Made by a program: the position numbers and the translations under genes. Positions 50,208-60,056 of a DNA stretch of 64,000 nucleotides are shown in pieces (within the stretch, counting starts at the first letter, position 1; every line of letters starts with the position of its first letter). This DNA is from Leclercia adecarboxylata (GTDB lineage Bacteria > Pseudomonadota > Gammaproteobacteria > Enterobacterales > Enterobacteriaceae): NCBI RefSeq assembly GCF_006874705.1, contig NZ_CP035382.1, forward strand, positions 2,480,001 to 2,544,000, written 5' to 3'. The notes beneath the pieces are model-generated. The model was not told the DNA's origin and ran no database searches. It was given only the letters and a program-made list of their open reading frames with translations.

Positions 50208-50678
50208 ATGAAATACAAGACATTGATCCTCACCACGCTGCTGTTATTAACCGGTCATGCCGCGCAGGCAGAAGAAATTGGTTCCGTTGATACCGTATTT
50301 AAGGTTTTCGGGCCTGACCATAAAATTGTCGTTGAAGCCTTTGACGATCCCGATGTGAAAAACGTCACCTGCTATATCAGCCGGGCGAAAACTGGCGGTA
50401 TCAAAGGCGGACTGGGGCTGGCGGAAGACACTTCCGATGCGGCGATCTCCTGTCAGCAGGTGGGGCCGGTTGAGCTGAGCGATAAGATCAAAAACGGCAA
50501 GTCACAGGGCGAAGTCGTATTCCAGAAACGCACCTCACTGGTGTTCAAAAAACTGCAGGTCGTACGTTTCTATGATGCGAAGCGTAACGCGCTGGCCTAT
50601 CTCGCCTACTCGGATAAGGTCGTGGAGGGATCGCCAAAAAATGCGCTGAGCGCGGTGCCGATTATGCCGTGGCATTAA
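50208..50678 (+). CDS. creA: CreA, exported protein
   Basis: A 156-residue protein with a signal peptide ([20 protein letters not shown], cleaved before AEEIG). Two cysteines occur (CYISRAK and SCQQVG). It is the CreA family; function unknown. It is first in creABCD and ends 14 bp before creB. Confidence 0.92.
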   Translation: MKYKTLILTTLLLLTGHAAQAEEIGSVDTVFKVFGPDHKIVVEAFDDPDVKNVTCYISRAKTGGIKGGLGLAEDTSDAAISCQQVGPVELSDKIKNGKSQGEVVFQKRTSLVFKKLQVVRFYDAKRNALAYLAYSDKVVEGSPKNALSAVPIMPWH

Positions 50679-50692
50679 GTCAGGAATACCCC

Positions 50693-51382
50693 ATGCAGCA
50701 ACCCGTGGTCTGGCTGGTTGAAGACGAAATCAGTATCGCTGAAACGCTGATCTACATGCTTCAGCAGGAGGGCTTTGCAGTGAAGGCCTTCGAACGCGGC
50801 CTGCCCGTGCTGGAGGAGGCGCGCCGGCAGATCCCGGCGCTCGCCATTCTTGATGTCGGCCTGCCGGACATCAGCGGCTTTGAGCTGTGCCGCCAGCTGC
50901 TGGCGCAGCATCCCGCGCTGCCGGTGCTGTTCCTGACGGCCCGCAGCGATGAGGTGGACAAGCTGCTCGGGCTGGAGATCGGGGCTGATGATTATGTCGC
51001 CAAGCCCTTCTCGCCCCGGGAAGTGTGCGCCCGGGTGCGAACGATTTTACGGCGGATGCAAAAATCCGCTGCGCCGTCTGAGATCGTCCGTATCGGCCAG
51101 TTTGAGCTGAACGAGCCCGCCGCCCGCATCAGCTGGTGCGGAGAGCCGTTGCCGCTGACGCGCTACGAATTCCTGCTGCTCAAAACGCTGCTGCATGCGC
51201 CAGGCCGCGTCTATTCCCGGCAGCAGCTGATGGATAAAGTCTGGGGGGAGGAGGGCGACAGCTTCGATCGCACCGTCGACACCCATATTAAAACCCTGCG
51301 TGCCAAGCTGCGGGCGGTGAACGATCGGCTTTCTCCCATCAGCACCCACCGCGGCATGGGCTACAGCCTGGGATTATATTAA
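50693..51382 (+). CDS. creB: Response regulator CreB
   Basis: A 229-residue OmpR-type regulator. The phosphoacceptor is Asp54 (AILDVGLPD), with the conserved lysine in YVAKPFSP and a C-terminal winged helix (YSRQQLMDKVWGE). The start MQQPVVWLVEDE is chosen over one 8 codons upstream. It works with CreC and binds cre tags. Its stop overlaps the creC ATG by 1 bp. Confidence 0.95.
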   Translation: MQQPVVWLVEDEISIAETLIYMLQQEGFAVKAFERGLPVLEEARRQIPALAILDVGLPDISGFELCRQLLAQHPALPVLFLTARSDEVDKLLGLEIGADDYVAKPFSPREVCARVRTILRRMQKSAAPSEIVRIGQFELNEPAARISWCGEPLPLTRYEFLLLKTLLHAPGRVYSRQQLMDKVWGEEGDSFDRTVDTHIKTLRAKLRAVNDRLSPISTHRGMGYSLGLY

Positions 51383-52806
51383 TGCGCATCGGCATGCGGC
51401 TGTTGCTGGGGTACTTCCTGATTGTGGCCATTGCCGCGTGGTTTGTGCTGTCGATCTTTGTCCAGGAGGTGAAGCCCGGCGTGCGCAGGGCAACGGAAGG
51501 GATGCTGATCGACACCGCCACGCTGCTGGCCGAAGTCGGACGGGAGGATCTGCTTTCGGGTGATGCGCAGCAGGGCAGGCTGGCGCAGGCCTTTTCGCAG
51601 CTCCATCAGCGACCCTTTCGCGCCAACATCGGCGGCATTCACAAAGTGCGCAACGAGTATCATGTCTACATGACCGATGCCCAGGGCCGTGTGGTGTTTG
51701 ATTCCGCTGGCCTTGCGGTGGGGAAGGATTACTCGCGCTGGAACGACGTCTGGCTGACCCTGCGCGGTGAATATGGCGCCCGCAGCACCCCGGGCAACCC
51801 GGATGATCCCGAGAGTACGGTGATGTACGTTGCCGCGCCGGTGGTCGATCGGGGCAGGATCATCGGCGTGCTGTCGGTCGGAAAGCCCAATAGCGCAATG
51901 GCGCCGGTCATCAAGCGCAGCGAGCGGCGGATCCTCTGGGCCGGCGGGGCGCTGCTGGGCATTGCGTTGCTGATTGGCCTGGCCGTGGCCTGGTGGATCA
52001 ACCGCTCGATTCACACCCTGTCGCGCTATGCCGACTCGGTCACCAGCGATACCCCGCTGCCGTTGCCCGATCCGGGCAGCAGCGAACTTCGCAAGCTGGC
52101 ACAGGCGCTGGAGAATATGCGTATTCGCCTCGAAGGGAAGAATTATATTGAACACTATGTTCATGCGCTTACCCACGAGCTGAAAAGTCCGCTGGCCGCA
52201 ATTCGCGGCGCGGCGGAAATTCTGTCCGAACAGCCGCCGCCTCAGGTGGCCGCGCGGTTTATCGACAATATCCTGGTGCAAAATACGCGCATGCAGTCGC
52301 TGGTGGAAAAGCTCCTCGCCCAGGCTCGTCTTGAGAATCGGATAGAGATTGTCCCGGTGAGCGTCAGCGTTGATGTACTCTTTACGCGGCTTGCCGATGC
52401 GCGCGCGGCAACGCTGGCAGCGAAAAACATCACCCTGACATTTCAGAGCACTTCGTGCCGCGTGGCGGGCGATCCCGAGCTGCTTGAGCAGGCGCTGGGC
52501 AATTTGCTGGATAACGCCATCGATTTCACCCCGCCGGGTGGAGCAATCCAGCTTGCGGCCACGGAAGCCCACAGGCAGGTGAACATCACCGTAACCGACA
52601 GCGGCGGTGGGATCCCGGATTACGCCCTGGCGCGGATTTATGAACGCTTCTACTCGCTCCCGCGCTCGAACGGGCTGAAAAGCAGCGGGCTCGGGCTGGC
52701 CTTTGTGCAGGAGGTAGCGCGTCTGCATCAGGGCAGCATCGATTTGCAAAACCGGCCCGAAGTCGGCGTGACGGCCACGCTGACACTTCACCGTCCCTTC
52801 ACATAA
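51382..52806 (+). CDS. creC: Sensor histidine kinase CreC
   Basis: A 474-residue inner-membrane kinase. Two membrane segments (about 7-27 and 183-206) flank a periplasmic sensor. HAMP follows, then the phosphoacceptor in THELKSPLAAIRG, N box NLLDNAIDFT and G boxes SGGGIPDYAL and GLKSSGLGLAFV. It senses metabolic state and phosphorylates CreB. The 3' end carries the cre tag that serves creD. Confidence 0.95.
   Translation: MRIGMRLLLGYFLIVAIAAWFVLSIFVQEVKPGVRRATEGMLIDTATLLAEVGREDLLSGDAQQGRLAQAFSQLHQRPFRANIGGIHKVRNEYHVYMTDAQGRVVFDSAGLAVGKDYSRWNDVWLTLRGEYGARSTPGNPDDPESTVMYVAAPVVDRGRIIGVLSVGKPNSAMAPVIKRSERRILWAGGALLGIALLIGLAVAWWINRSIHTLSRYADSVTSDTPLPLPDPGSSELRKLAQALENMRIRLEGKNYIEHYVHALTHELKSPLAAIRGAAEILSEQPPPQVAARFIDNILVQNTRMQSLVEKLLAQARLENRIEIVPVSVSVDVLFTRLADARAATLAAKNITLTFQSTSCRVAGDPELLEQALGNLLDNAIDFTPPGGAIQLAATEAHRQVNITVTDSGGGIPDYALARIYERFYSLPRSNGLKSSGLGLAFVQEVARLHQGSIDLQNRPEVGVTATLTLHRPFT
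52787..52802 (+). promoter_or_regulatory. cre tag (CreB-binding site) upstream of creD
   Basis: TTCACCGTCCCTTCAC is a perfect TTCAC-N6-TTCAC direct repeat, the known CreB-binding motif. It overlaps the last codons of creC and lies 62 bp before creD, so creD can be transcribed separately from creABC. Confidence 0.9.
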
Positions 52807-52864
52807 CTTCAAACTGGCCCCACATAGCGCAGTTAGGCTCTCTTCATCACAAAGGAGAGCCACT

Positions 52865-54214
52865 ATGAAATCCCCCCTGTTCTGGAAAGTCAGCACCCTG
52901 TTGGGGTGCATTCTGCTGTTACTCGTCCCGCTGTTTATGGTGGGTAATCTGATTTCGGAGCGCGAGAGCTACCGCAACGCGGTCGAAAACACGCTGCGTC
53001 AAAGCACCAGTGGCCCACAGCAGCTGGTTGGCCCGCTGATCGCCATTCCGGTGACGGAGATTTACTACAAGCTGGAGGACGAGAAAAAAGTTGAGTATAA
53101 GAAAAGCTATATGCACTTCATCCTGCCGGAGTCGCTGTTAGTCGAAGGTAATCAGCACGTTGAGACGCGCAATATCGGCATCTATGACGGGCAAATCTGG
53201 AACACCGATCTCAGGATCAAAGCCCAGTTTAATACCGATAAACTGGCGCAGCTGAAGGGTGAAACCATGACCCTGGGGCAGCCTTTTATCGTGGTTGGCG
53301 TCGGTGATGCGCGCGGAATTGGCGTGGTGAGCGCGTCAAAAATCAACGGTGAGACCTTAAGCATTGAGCCCGGCTCAGGTGTGCACGGGGCGTTATCCGG
53401 CATCCATATGCCCCTGACCGACAACGCGCTGGCGCTTAAAACCTTCACCCTGGAGATGTCGTTGAATCTGGCGGGCACCGGCAGTTTCGCAGTGGTTCCG
53501 GTGGGGCGCAACAGCGAACTGACCCTGACCAGCAACTGGCCGCATCCGGGTTTTATGGGTGACTACCTGCCGGTTAAGCACCAGATTAGCGACTCGGGCT
53601 TCCAGGCGAACTGGAAAAGCAGCTGGTTTGCCAACAACCTGGCGGGCTGGTTCAACGACAGGGAGACGCCCGAATGGCAGACTATCCCGGCCTTTAGCGT
53701 GACGGTCGCCACCCCCGCGGATCAGTATCAGCTCACGGACCGCGCGATTAAGTACGCCATTCTGCTGATTGCCCTGACCTTTATGGCTTTCTTTGTCTTT
53801 GAAACCTTAACCGGGCTGCGCCTGCATCCGATGCAGTATCTGCTGGTCGGTCTGTCGCTGGTGCTGTTCTATCTGGTGCTGCTGGCGCTGTCAGAGCATG
53901 TTGGTTTTACACCCGCCTGGATTATTGCCAGCCTGGTGGGAGCGGTGATGAACGGCGTTTATCTGCAGGCGGTGCTGAAAAGCTGGAGACGCAGCGGCAT
54001 GTTTGTGGTGGCGCTGCTGGGGCTGGACGTGGTGATGTGGTTCCTGCTGCGTTCGGAAGACAGCGCACTGCTGCTGGGTTCTGCCGTTCTGGCACTGGCG
54101 TTGTTCGCAGTGATGTATCTCACCCGTCACTTTGACTGGTACTCGCTTTCCCAGCCGAAACGCCCGGAGCCACCAGCCGAACCGGATAAAGATGCGATGC
54201 GGTTATGGAAATAA
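52865..54214 (+). CDS. creD: CreD inner-membrane protein
   Basis: A 449-residue protein with an N-terminal membrane helix (STLLGCILLLLVPLFMVGNL), a large periplasmic part and five or six helices in the C-terminal third. CreD is a strongly CreBC-induced protein linked to colicin E2 tolerance and beta-lactam responses; mechanism unknown. Length is one residue shorter than in E. coli. Confidence 0.94.
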   Translation: MKSPLFWKVSTLLGCILLLLVPLFMVGNLISERESYRNAVENTLRQSTSGPQQLVGPLIAIPVTEIYYKLEDEKKVEYKKSYMHFILPESLLVEGNQHVETRNIGIYDGQIWNTDLRIKAQFNTDKLAQLKGETMTLGQPFIVVGVGDARGIGVVSASKINGETLSIEPGSGVHGALSGIHMPLTDNALALKTFTLEMSLNLAGTGSFAVVPVGRNSELTLTSNWPHPGFMGDYLPVKHQISDSGFQANWKSSWFANNLAGWFNDRETPEWQTIPAFSVTVATPADQYQLTDRAIKYAILLIALTFMAFFVFETLTGLRLHPMQYLLVGLSLVLFYLVLLALSEHVGFTPAWIIASLVGAVMNGVYLQAVLKSWRRSGMFVVALLGLDVVMWFLLRSEDSALLLGSAVLALALFAVMYLTRHFDWYSLSQPKRPEPPAEPDKDAMRLWK

Positions 54215-54242
54215 AAAAACGGCGCGAAAGCGCCGTTTTTTT
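54213..54242. terminator. Bidirectional terminator between creD and arcA
   Basis: ACGGCGC-GAAA-GCGCCGT is flanked by A7 and T7, so both strands have a stem followed by T7. It overlaps the creD stop and serves the convergent creD and arcA. Confidence 0.93.
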
Positions 54243-54259
54243 ATGGCCGATCTGCGGGA

Positions 54260-54976
54260 TTACTCCTGCAGGTCGCCGCAGAAACGATAGCCTTCACCGT
54301 GGATGGTGGCGATGATTTCTGGGGTATCCGGCGTGGATTCGAAGTGTTTACGAATACGGCGGATGGTAACGTCAACGGTGCGGTCGTGCGGCTTCAGCTC
54401 ACGGCCGGTCATTTTTTTCAGCAGTTCTGCACGGGACTGGATCTTGCCCGGATTTTCGCAGAAGTGCAGCATGGCGCGGAATTCGCTGCGCGGCAGTTTG
54501 TACTGGTCGCCCTGAGGGCTCACCAGCGAACGGCTATTAATATCAAGTTCCCAGCCGTTGAATTTGTAGCTGTCTACGCTACGACGCTCTTCGCTGACCG
54601 TGCCCAGGTTCATGGTGCGGGACAGCAGATTGCGTGCACGAATGGTTAACTCGCGAGGGTTAAAAGGTTTGGTGATATAGTCATCCGCACCGATTTCCAG
54701 GCCAAGAATTTTATCAACTTCATTGTCGCGGCCGGTCAGGAACATTAACGCAACGTTCGCCTGCTCGCGCAGCTCGCGCGCCAGCAGAAGGCCGTTTTTA
54801 CCCGGCAGGTTAATGTCCATGATGACCAGGTTGATATCATTTTCAGAAAGGATCTGATGCATCTCTGCGCCATCGGTCGCTTCAAAGACATCGTAGCCTT
54901 CTGCTTCGAAAATGCTCTTTAACGTGTTGCGTGTTACCAACTCGTCTTCAACGATAAGAATGTGCGGGGTCTGCAT
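54260..54976 (-). CDS. arcA: Response regulator ArcA
   Basis: A 238-residue OmpR-family regulator of aerobic and anaerobic respiration. The phosphoacceptor is Asp54 (VIMDINLPG), with YITKPFNP and a C-terminal winged helix ([16 protein letters not shown]). ArcB phosphorylates it under reduced quinone conditions. A long upstream region contains an FNR box and the tiny gene yjjY. Confidence 0.97.
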   Translation of the reverse strand: MQTPHILIVEDELVTRNTLKSIFEAEGYDVFEATDGAEMHQILSENDINLVIMDINLPGKNGLLLARELREQANVALMFLTGRDNEVDKILGLEIGADDYITKPFNPRELTIRARNLLSRTMNLGTVSEERRSVDSYKFNGWELDINSRSLVSPQGDQYKLPRSEFRAMLHFCENPGKIQSRAELLKKMTGRELKPHDRTVDVTIRRIRKHFESTPDTPEIIATIHGEGYRFCGDLQE

Positions 54977-55071
54977 GTTTGCTACCTAAATTGCCAACTA
55001 AATCGAAACAGGAAGTACAAAAGTCCCTGACCTGCCTGATACATGCCACAAATTAACATGACCGGCGTAAC

Positions 55072-55212
55072 GTGACTAAAGTACGTAATTGCGTTCTTGA
55101 TGCACTTTCCATCAACGTCAACAACATCATTAGCTTGGTCGTGGGTACTTTCCCTCTGGACCCGACAGTGTCAAAAACGGCTGTCATCCTAACCATTTTA
55201 ACAGCAACATAA
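55072..55212 (+). CDS. yjjY: YjjY, tiny conserved ORF opposite the arcA leader
   Basis: A 46-codon ORF starting at GTG that reads MTKVRNCVLDALSINVNNII and ends KTAVILTILTAT. As I recall it, it is the same as E. coli YjjY. It lies antisense to the arcA 5' untranslated leader. Identity at this level may reflect conservation of the arcA leader rather than of a protein, so expression as a peptide is uncertain. Confidence 0.55.
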   Translation: MTKVRNCVLDALSINVNNIISLVVGTFPLDPTVSKTAVILTILTAT

Positions 55213-55611
55213 CAGGTTAAGAGGCACCGGACACCCAATAAAACTACGCTTCGTTGACATATATCAAATTCAATTGTAGCACGTTAACAGTTTGATGAAA
55301 TCATCGTAGCGGATTGCTAGCCTTTGTCACATTTTTTCAATAAACCAACCAGTTGCGTTCATTAATTAATAAACAAGGCGAATCCAATGTCAACACCCGG
55401 TAAAAGAAAGTATTATCATTATTAAACATAAGGATAAGTGCTATTCTGTAACATTATCGTGTAAGGTTCACTGATGAAATAGTTTAGTAATTTTAATTTG
55501 TAGTGAAACGCTATTTCGGTGATTTGTGTTGCAATTTTGTAAATTCGTGCCGCGTAATATGATGATGTCCATCACATTTTTGTCGGCTAACTGCTTAAAA
55601 AGAGAGCATAA
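55213..55611. promoter_or_regulatory. AT-rich arcA/lasT intergenic region
   Basis: This gap holds no gene. It carries the arcA upstream promoters (several are known in E. coli) and the lasT promoter. The FNR-type site at 55254-55267 is inside it. The base composition is well below the window average. Confidence 0.55.
55254..55267. promoter_or_regulatory. FNR box upstream of arcA
   Basis: TTGACATATATCAA matches the FNR consensus TTGAT-N4-ATCAA at 9 of 10 fixed positions. arcA is known to be FNR-activated under anaerobiosis. It lies about 280 bp from the arcA start, consistent with a distal promoter and long leader. Confidence 0.75.
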
Positions 55612-56298
55612 ATGCATTTGTCAATCGTACTGGTATCCCCCGCAAGAGCAGAAAACATTGGTGCCGCCGCGCGCGCCATGAAGACCATGGGGTTTACCGA
55701 TCTACGTATCGTTGCCAGTGACGCCCAGAACGATCCGGCGGCGCGGCGTGTTGCGCACGGCTCGGGAGATATTCTCGATAATTTAACGACTTATGAAACG
55801 CTCGCAGACGCGCTGCACGACATTTCTTTTACGGTTGCCACCACTGCCCGCGGCCGTTCGAAGTTCCATTACTATGCCACGCCGGCTGAACTGGTGCCGC
55901 TGATGGCAGAGAAAAGCCAGTGGATGCCGAAGATGGCGCTGGTTTTCGGGCGCGAAGATTCCGGCCTGACCAATGACGAGCTCGCCCTGGCAGATGTATT
56001 GACCGGCGTGCCGATGGTGGCGGATTACCCGTCGTTGAATTTAGGTCAGGCGGTGATGGTGTATTGCTATCAATTAGCCTCTCTGATGCAAATGCCGGTT
56101 GCCCCGGTGGCCGAAGTAGATGAAAACCAGCTTGCCGCTTTACGTGCGCGCACCGATCGTCTGCTGACATCGCTGAACGTCGCTGACGATCAAAAAATGG
56201 TGGAGTGGCTACAGCAGCGGCTGGGCCTGTTAGCTCAGCGAGACACGGCAATGTTGCACCGATTGCTGCACGATATCGAAAAAAAGCTGGCAGAGTAA
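55612..56298 (+). CDS. lasT: LasT (YjtD), SpoU-type RNA methyltransferase
   Basis: A 228-residue SPOUT methyltransferase. The TrmH/SpoU knot motifs are visible: SPARAENIGAAARAMKTMG, ALVFGREDSGLTNDE and YPSLNLGQAVMVY. It resembles TrmJ; the substrate RNA of this paralogue is not established. It precedes the thr operon. Confidence 0.92.
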   Translation: MHLSIVLVSPARAENIGAAARAMKTMGFTDLRIVASDAQNDPAARRVAHGSGDILDNLTTYETLADALHDISFTVATTARGRSKFHYYATPAELVPLMAEKSQWMPKMALVFGREDSGLTNDELALADVLTGVPMVADYPSLNLGQAVMVYCYQLASLMQMPVAPVAEVDENQLAALRARTDRLLTSLNVADDQKMVEWLQQRLGLLAQRDTAMLHRLLHDIEKKLAE

Positions 56299-56509
56299 AA
56301 GTCCGTCATATCTTTTAGTTATGGTTAAATATTCCAGACTATGGGTTGCATACGGCCCGATCCGGGCAGAAATAAAATCTCAGACAGCGAGACGTGACAG
56401 GGTCGGGAAAGGCGCTTAAATCAGAAATTCGTTGACTTAGCGGCACGTATGCTTTAACCAATAGAGGTAGACAGCACAGACAGATAATAATACAGAGTAC
56501 ACAACATCC

Positions 56510-56578
56510 ATGAAACGCATCAGCATCACCACCATTACCACAACCATCATCATTACCACAGGTAACGGTGCGGGCTGA
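56510..56578 (+). CDS. thrL: thr operon leader peptide
   Basis: A 22-residue peptide reading MKRISITTITTTIIITTGNG then AG. It contains 7 Thr and 6 Ile codons. Ribosome stalling at these codons when Thr-tRNA or Ile-tRNA is scarce prevents formation of the terminator downstream. The E. coli peptide as I recall it has 21 residues with 8 Thr and 4 Ile, so the ratio here is shifted toward Ile. Confidence 0.95.
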   Translation: MKRISITTITTTIIITTGNGAG

Positions 56579-56600
56579 CGCGTACAGGAAAGAAAGAAAA

Positions 56601-56633
56601 AAGCCCGCACCTGAACAGTGCGGGCTTTTTTTT
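56601..56633 (+). terminator. thr attenuator terminator
   Basis: AGCCCGCAC and GTGCGGGCT pair around a short loop, followed by eight T. It lies 23 bp after the thrL stop and 27 bp before thrA, the classic attenuator. Confidence 0.95.
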
Positions 56634-56659
56634 CGGCTAAAGATCACGAGGTAACAACC

Positions 56660-59122
56660 ATGCGAGTGTTGAAGTTCGGCGGTACATCAGTGGCAAATGC
56701 AGAACGATTTCTGCGTGTTGCCGACATCCTGGAGAGCAATGCCAGGCAGGGGCAGGTGGCGACGGTACTCTCTGCCCCGGCTAAAATTACCAACCACCTG
56801 GTGGCGATGATTGAAAAGACCATTGGGGGTCAGGATGCACTGGTGAACATCAGCGACGCAGAGCAGATCTTTGCTAACCTGCTGCAGGGCCTGGCGGATG
56901 CCCAACCTGGCTTTCCGCATGCCCAGCTGAAAGCTTTTGTTGAGCAAGAGTTTGCCCAGATTAAACACGTTCTGCATGGTATCAGCCTGTTGGGGCAGTG
57001 CCCGGACAGCATTAACGCGGCGCTGATCTGCCGCGGTGAAAAACTCTCTATCGCCATCATGGCGGGTCTGCTGGAAGCACGTGGCCATAACGTCACGGTG
57101 ATCGATCCGGTTGAAAAACTGCTCGCTGTTGGCCATTACCTCGAATCCGCCGTAGATATTGCCGAATCTACCCGTCGCATTGCGGCAGGCAAAATTCCTG
57201 CTGACCATATGATCCTGATGGCGGGCTTCACCGCCGGGAATGAAAAAGGGGAGCTGGTGGTGCTGGGCCGTAACGGCTCCGACTACTCTGCCGCCGTGCT
57301 GGCCGCCTGTCTGCGTGCCGACTGTTGCGAGATCTGGACCGACGTCGACGGCGTGTATACCTGCGACCCGCGCCAGGTGCCGGATGCCCGTCTGCTGAAG
57401 TCGATGTCTTATCAGGAGGCGATGGAGCTCTCCTACTTCGGCGCCAAAGTTCTTCATCCTCGCACCATTGCCCCCATCGCCCAGTTCCAGATCCCATGCC
57501 TGATTAAAAACACCGGTAATCCGCAGGCGCCAGGCACGCTGATTGGTGCCAGTAATGACGAGGACGGCCTGCCGGTTAAAGGCATCTCCAACCTCAACAA
57601 CATGGCGATGTTCAACGTCTCCGGGCCGGGTATGAAAGGCATGGTGGGGATGGCGGCACGCGTCTTTGCCGCTATGTCGCGCAACGGCATCTCGGTAGTG
57701 CTGATCACCCAGTCTTCTTCCGAATACAGCATCAGCTTCTGCGTCCCGCAGGTGGACTGCCTGCGTGCCCGTCGGGCGCTGGAGGAGGAGTTCTACCTCG
57801 AGCTGAAAGAAGAGTTGCTGGAGCCCATTGCCATCCAGGAGCATCTGGCGATCATCTCTGTGGTGGGTGATGGCATGCGCACTCTGCGCGGCATCTCGGC
57901 GAAATTCTTTGCGGCGCTGGCGCGGGCGAACATTAATATTGTCGCCATTGCCCAGGGCTCCTCAGAGCGCTCCATCTCCGTGGTGGTGAATAACGACGAT
58001 GCTACCACCGGCGTACGCGTCACTCATCAGATGCTGTTCAACACCGATCAGGTCATTGAAGTGTTCCTGATTGGCGTCGGTGGCGTGGGCGGTGCGTTAC
58101 TGGAGCAGCTCAAGCGTCAGCAAGAGTGGCTCAAGAAAAAGCATATCGATCTGCGCGTCTGCGGCATTGCAAACTCCAAAGCCCTGCTGACCAATGTTCA
58201 CGGGCTGAACCTCGAGAACTGGCAGGCAGAGCTGGCGGAGGCGAAAGAGCCGTTCAATCTGGGCCGCCTGATCCGTCTGGTGAAAGAGTATCATCTGCTG
58301 AACCCGGTGATTGTCGACTGTACCTCGCACCAGGCGGTGGCCGATCAGTACGCCGACTTCCTGCGTGAAGGCTTCCATGTGGTCACGCCGAACAAAAAGG
58401 CCAACACCTCGTCGATGGATTACTACCATCAGATGCGCCACGCGGCGGCGAAATCCCGCCGTAAGTTCCTCTATGACACCAACGTCGGCGCGGGGCTGCC
58501 GGTTATCGAAAACCTGCAAAACCTGCTCAATGCCGGTGATGAACTGCAGCGTTTTTCCGGCATCCTGTCGGGCTCGCTCTCCTTTATCTTCGGCAAGCTG
58601 GACGAAGGGATGAGCCTGTCAGAAGCGACCAAAGTGGCGCGCGAGCTGGGTTACACCGAGCCGGATCCGCGTGACGACCTCTCCGGAACCGACGTGGCGC
58701 GTAAGCTGCTGATCCTCGCCCGTGAAACGGGACGTGAACTGGAGCTGTCGGATATCGTGATCGAGCCGGTTCTGCCAGAAAGCTTTGACGACTCCGGCGA
58801 TGTGGCGACCTTTATGGCGAATCTGCCGCAGCTGGATGACGCCTTCGCAGCCCGCGTTGCAAAAGCCCGTGATGAAGGGAAGGTATTGCGCTATGTTGGC
58901 AACATCGAAGAAGACGGCGTCTGCCGGGTGAAGATGGCGGCGGTAGACGGTAACGATCCGCTGTTCAAAGTGAAAAATGGCGAAAATGCCCTCGCGTTTT
59001 ACAGCCACTATTATCAGCCACTGCCGTTGGTCCTTCGCGGCTATGGCGCAGGGAACGATGTGACGGCGGCGGGCGTATTTGCCGATCTGCTGCGTACCCT
59101 GTCATGGAAGTTAGGAGTTTAA
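56660..59122 (+). CDS. thrA: Bifunctional aspartokinase I / homoserine dehydrogenase I
   Basis: An 820-residue fusion. Aspartokinase spans about 1-250 with [20 protein letters not shown], followed by ACT-type regulatory domains ([13 protein letters not shown] and [12 protein letters not shown]). Homoserine dehydrogenase spans about 465-820 with [13 protein letters not shown]. It is feedback-inhibited by threonine in E. coli. The ATG at 56660 is chosen; an upstream Met lies in the attenuator. Confidence 0.97.
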   Translation: MRVLKFGGTSVANAERFLRVADILESNARQGQVATVLSAPAKITNHLVAMIEKTIGGQDALVNISDAEQIFANLLQGLADAQPGFPHAQLKAFVEQEFAQIKHVLHGISLLGQCPDSINAALICRGEKLSIAIMAGLLEARGHNVTVIDPVEKLLAVGHYLESAVDIAESTRRIAAGKIPADHMILMAGFTAGNEKGELVVLGRNGSDYSAAVLAACLRADCCEIWTDVDGVYTCDPRQVPDARLLKSMSYQEAMELSYFGAKVLHPRTIAPIAQFQIPCLIKNTGNPQAPGTLIGASNDEDGLPVKGISNLNNMAMFNVSGPGMKGMVGMAARVFAAMSRNGISVVLITQSSSEYSISFCVPQVDCLRARRALEEEFYLELKEELLEPIAIQEHLAIISVVGDGMRTLRGISAKFFAALARANINIVAIAQGSSERSISVVVNNDDATTGVRVTHQMLFNTDQVIEVFLIGVGGVGGALLEQLKRQQEWLKKKHIDLRVCGIANSKALLTNVHGLNLENWQAELAEAKEPFNLGRLIRLVKEYHLLNPVIVDCTSHQAVADQYADFLREGFHVVTPNKKANTSSMDYYHQMRHAAAKSRRKFLYDTNVGAGLPVIENLQNLLNAGDELQRFSGILSGSLSFIFGKLDEGMSLSEATKVARELGYTEPDPRDDLSGTDVARKLLILARETGRELELSDIVIEPVLPESFDDSGDVATFMANLPQLDDAFAARVAKARDEGKVLRYVGNIEEDGVCRVKMAAVDGNDPLFKVKNGENALAFYSHYYQPLPLVLRGYGAGNDVTAAGVFADLLRTLSWKLGV

Positions 59123-59123
59123 C

Positions 59124-60053
59124 ATGGTTAAAGTTTATGCCCCGGCTTCCAGCGCCAATATGAGCGTCGGGTTTGATGTGCTGGGCGCGGCGGTGACGCC
59201 GGTGGATGGTTCATCGCTGGGGGATACTGTCACGGTTGAGGCCGCAGACAGTTTCAGTCTGAGCAACGTCGGGCGTTTCGCCAGCAAGCTGCCGTCCGAT
59301 CCGCGTGAGAATATCGTTTATCAGTGCTGGGAGCGTTTTTGTCAGGAGATCGGTAAAAACGTGCCGGTTGCCATGACCCTGGAAAAAAGCATGCCGATTG
59401 GCTCCGGGCTGGGCTCAAGTGCCTGTTCAGTGGTGGCCGCGCTGGTGGCGATGAACGAGCACTGCGGCAAGCCGCTGAATAACACCCGCCTGCTGGCCCT
59501 GATGGGCGAGCTGGAAGGGCGCATCTCTGGCAGCATTCATTACGATAACGTCGCCCCCTGTTTCCTGGGCGGCATGCAGCTGATGATCGAAGAGAACGGC
59601 ATCATCAGCCAACAGGTGCCAGGCTTTGACGAGTGGCTGTGGGTGCTTGCCTACCCGGGCATTAAAGTGTCGACCGCCGAAGCGCGCGCCATACTGCCAG
59701 CGCAGTACCGCCGTCAGGACTGTATTGCGCACGGTCGTCATCTGGCTGGCTTTATTCATGCCTGCTATACCCGTCAGCCGCTACTGGCGGCAAAACTGAT
59801 GAAAGATGTTATTGCCGAGCCATACCGCACCAAACTGCTGCCTGGCTTCAACGAAGCGCGTAGCGCGGCGCTGGATATCGGCGCCCTGGCCTGCGGTATT
59901 TCCGGTTCCGGTCCGACCCTGTTTGCCCTGTGCGACAAACCGGATACGGCGCAGCGGGTCGCGGAGTGGCTGGGGAAAAATTACCTGCAAAATCAGGAAG
60001 GCTTTGTTCATATTTGCCGTCTGGATACGGCCGGCGCACGAGTACTGGGATAA
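59124..60053 (+). CDS. thrB: Homoserine kinase
   Basis: A 309-residue GHMP kinase. The ATP-binding [17 protein letters not shown] and the C-terminal [13 protein letters not shown] motif are intact, with [18 protein letters not shown] at the start. It phosphorylates homoserine. It starts 2 bp after the thrA stop. Confidence 0.97.
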   Translation: MVKVYAPASSANMSVGFDVLGAAVTPVDGSSLGDTVTVEAADSFSLSNVGRFASKLPSDPRENIVYQCWERFCQEIGKNVPVAMTLEKSMPIGSGLGSSACSVVAALVAMNEHCGKPLNNTRLLALMGELEGRISGSIHYDNVAPCFLGGMQLMIEENGIISQQVPGFDEWLWVLAYPGIKVSTAEARAILPAQYRRQDCIAHGRHLAGFIHACYTRQPLLAAKLMKDVIAEPYRTKLLPGFNEARSAALDIGALACGISGSGPTLFALCDKPDTAQRVAEWLGKNYLQNQEGFVHICRLDTAGARVLG

Positions 60054-60056
60054 ACA

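Noticed and set aside
55053..55238. 61-codon minus-strand ORF in the arcA leader
   Set aside because: No ribosome-binding site or family match was seen; it overlaps yjjY on the other strand. Conservation may be of RNA instead.
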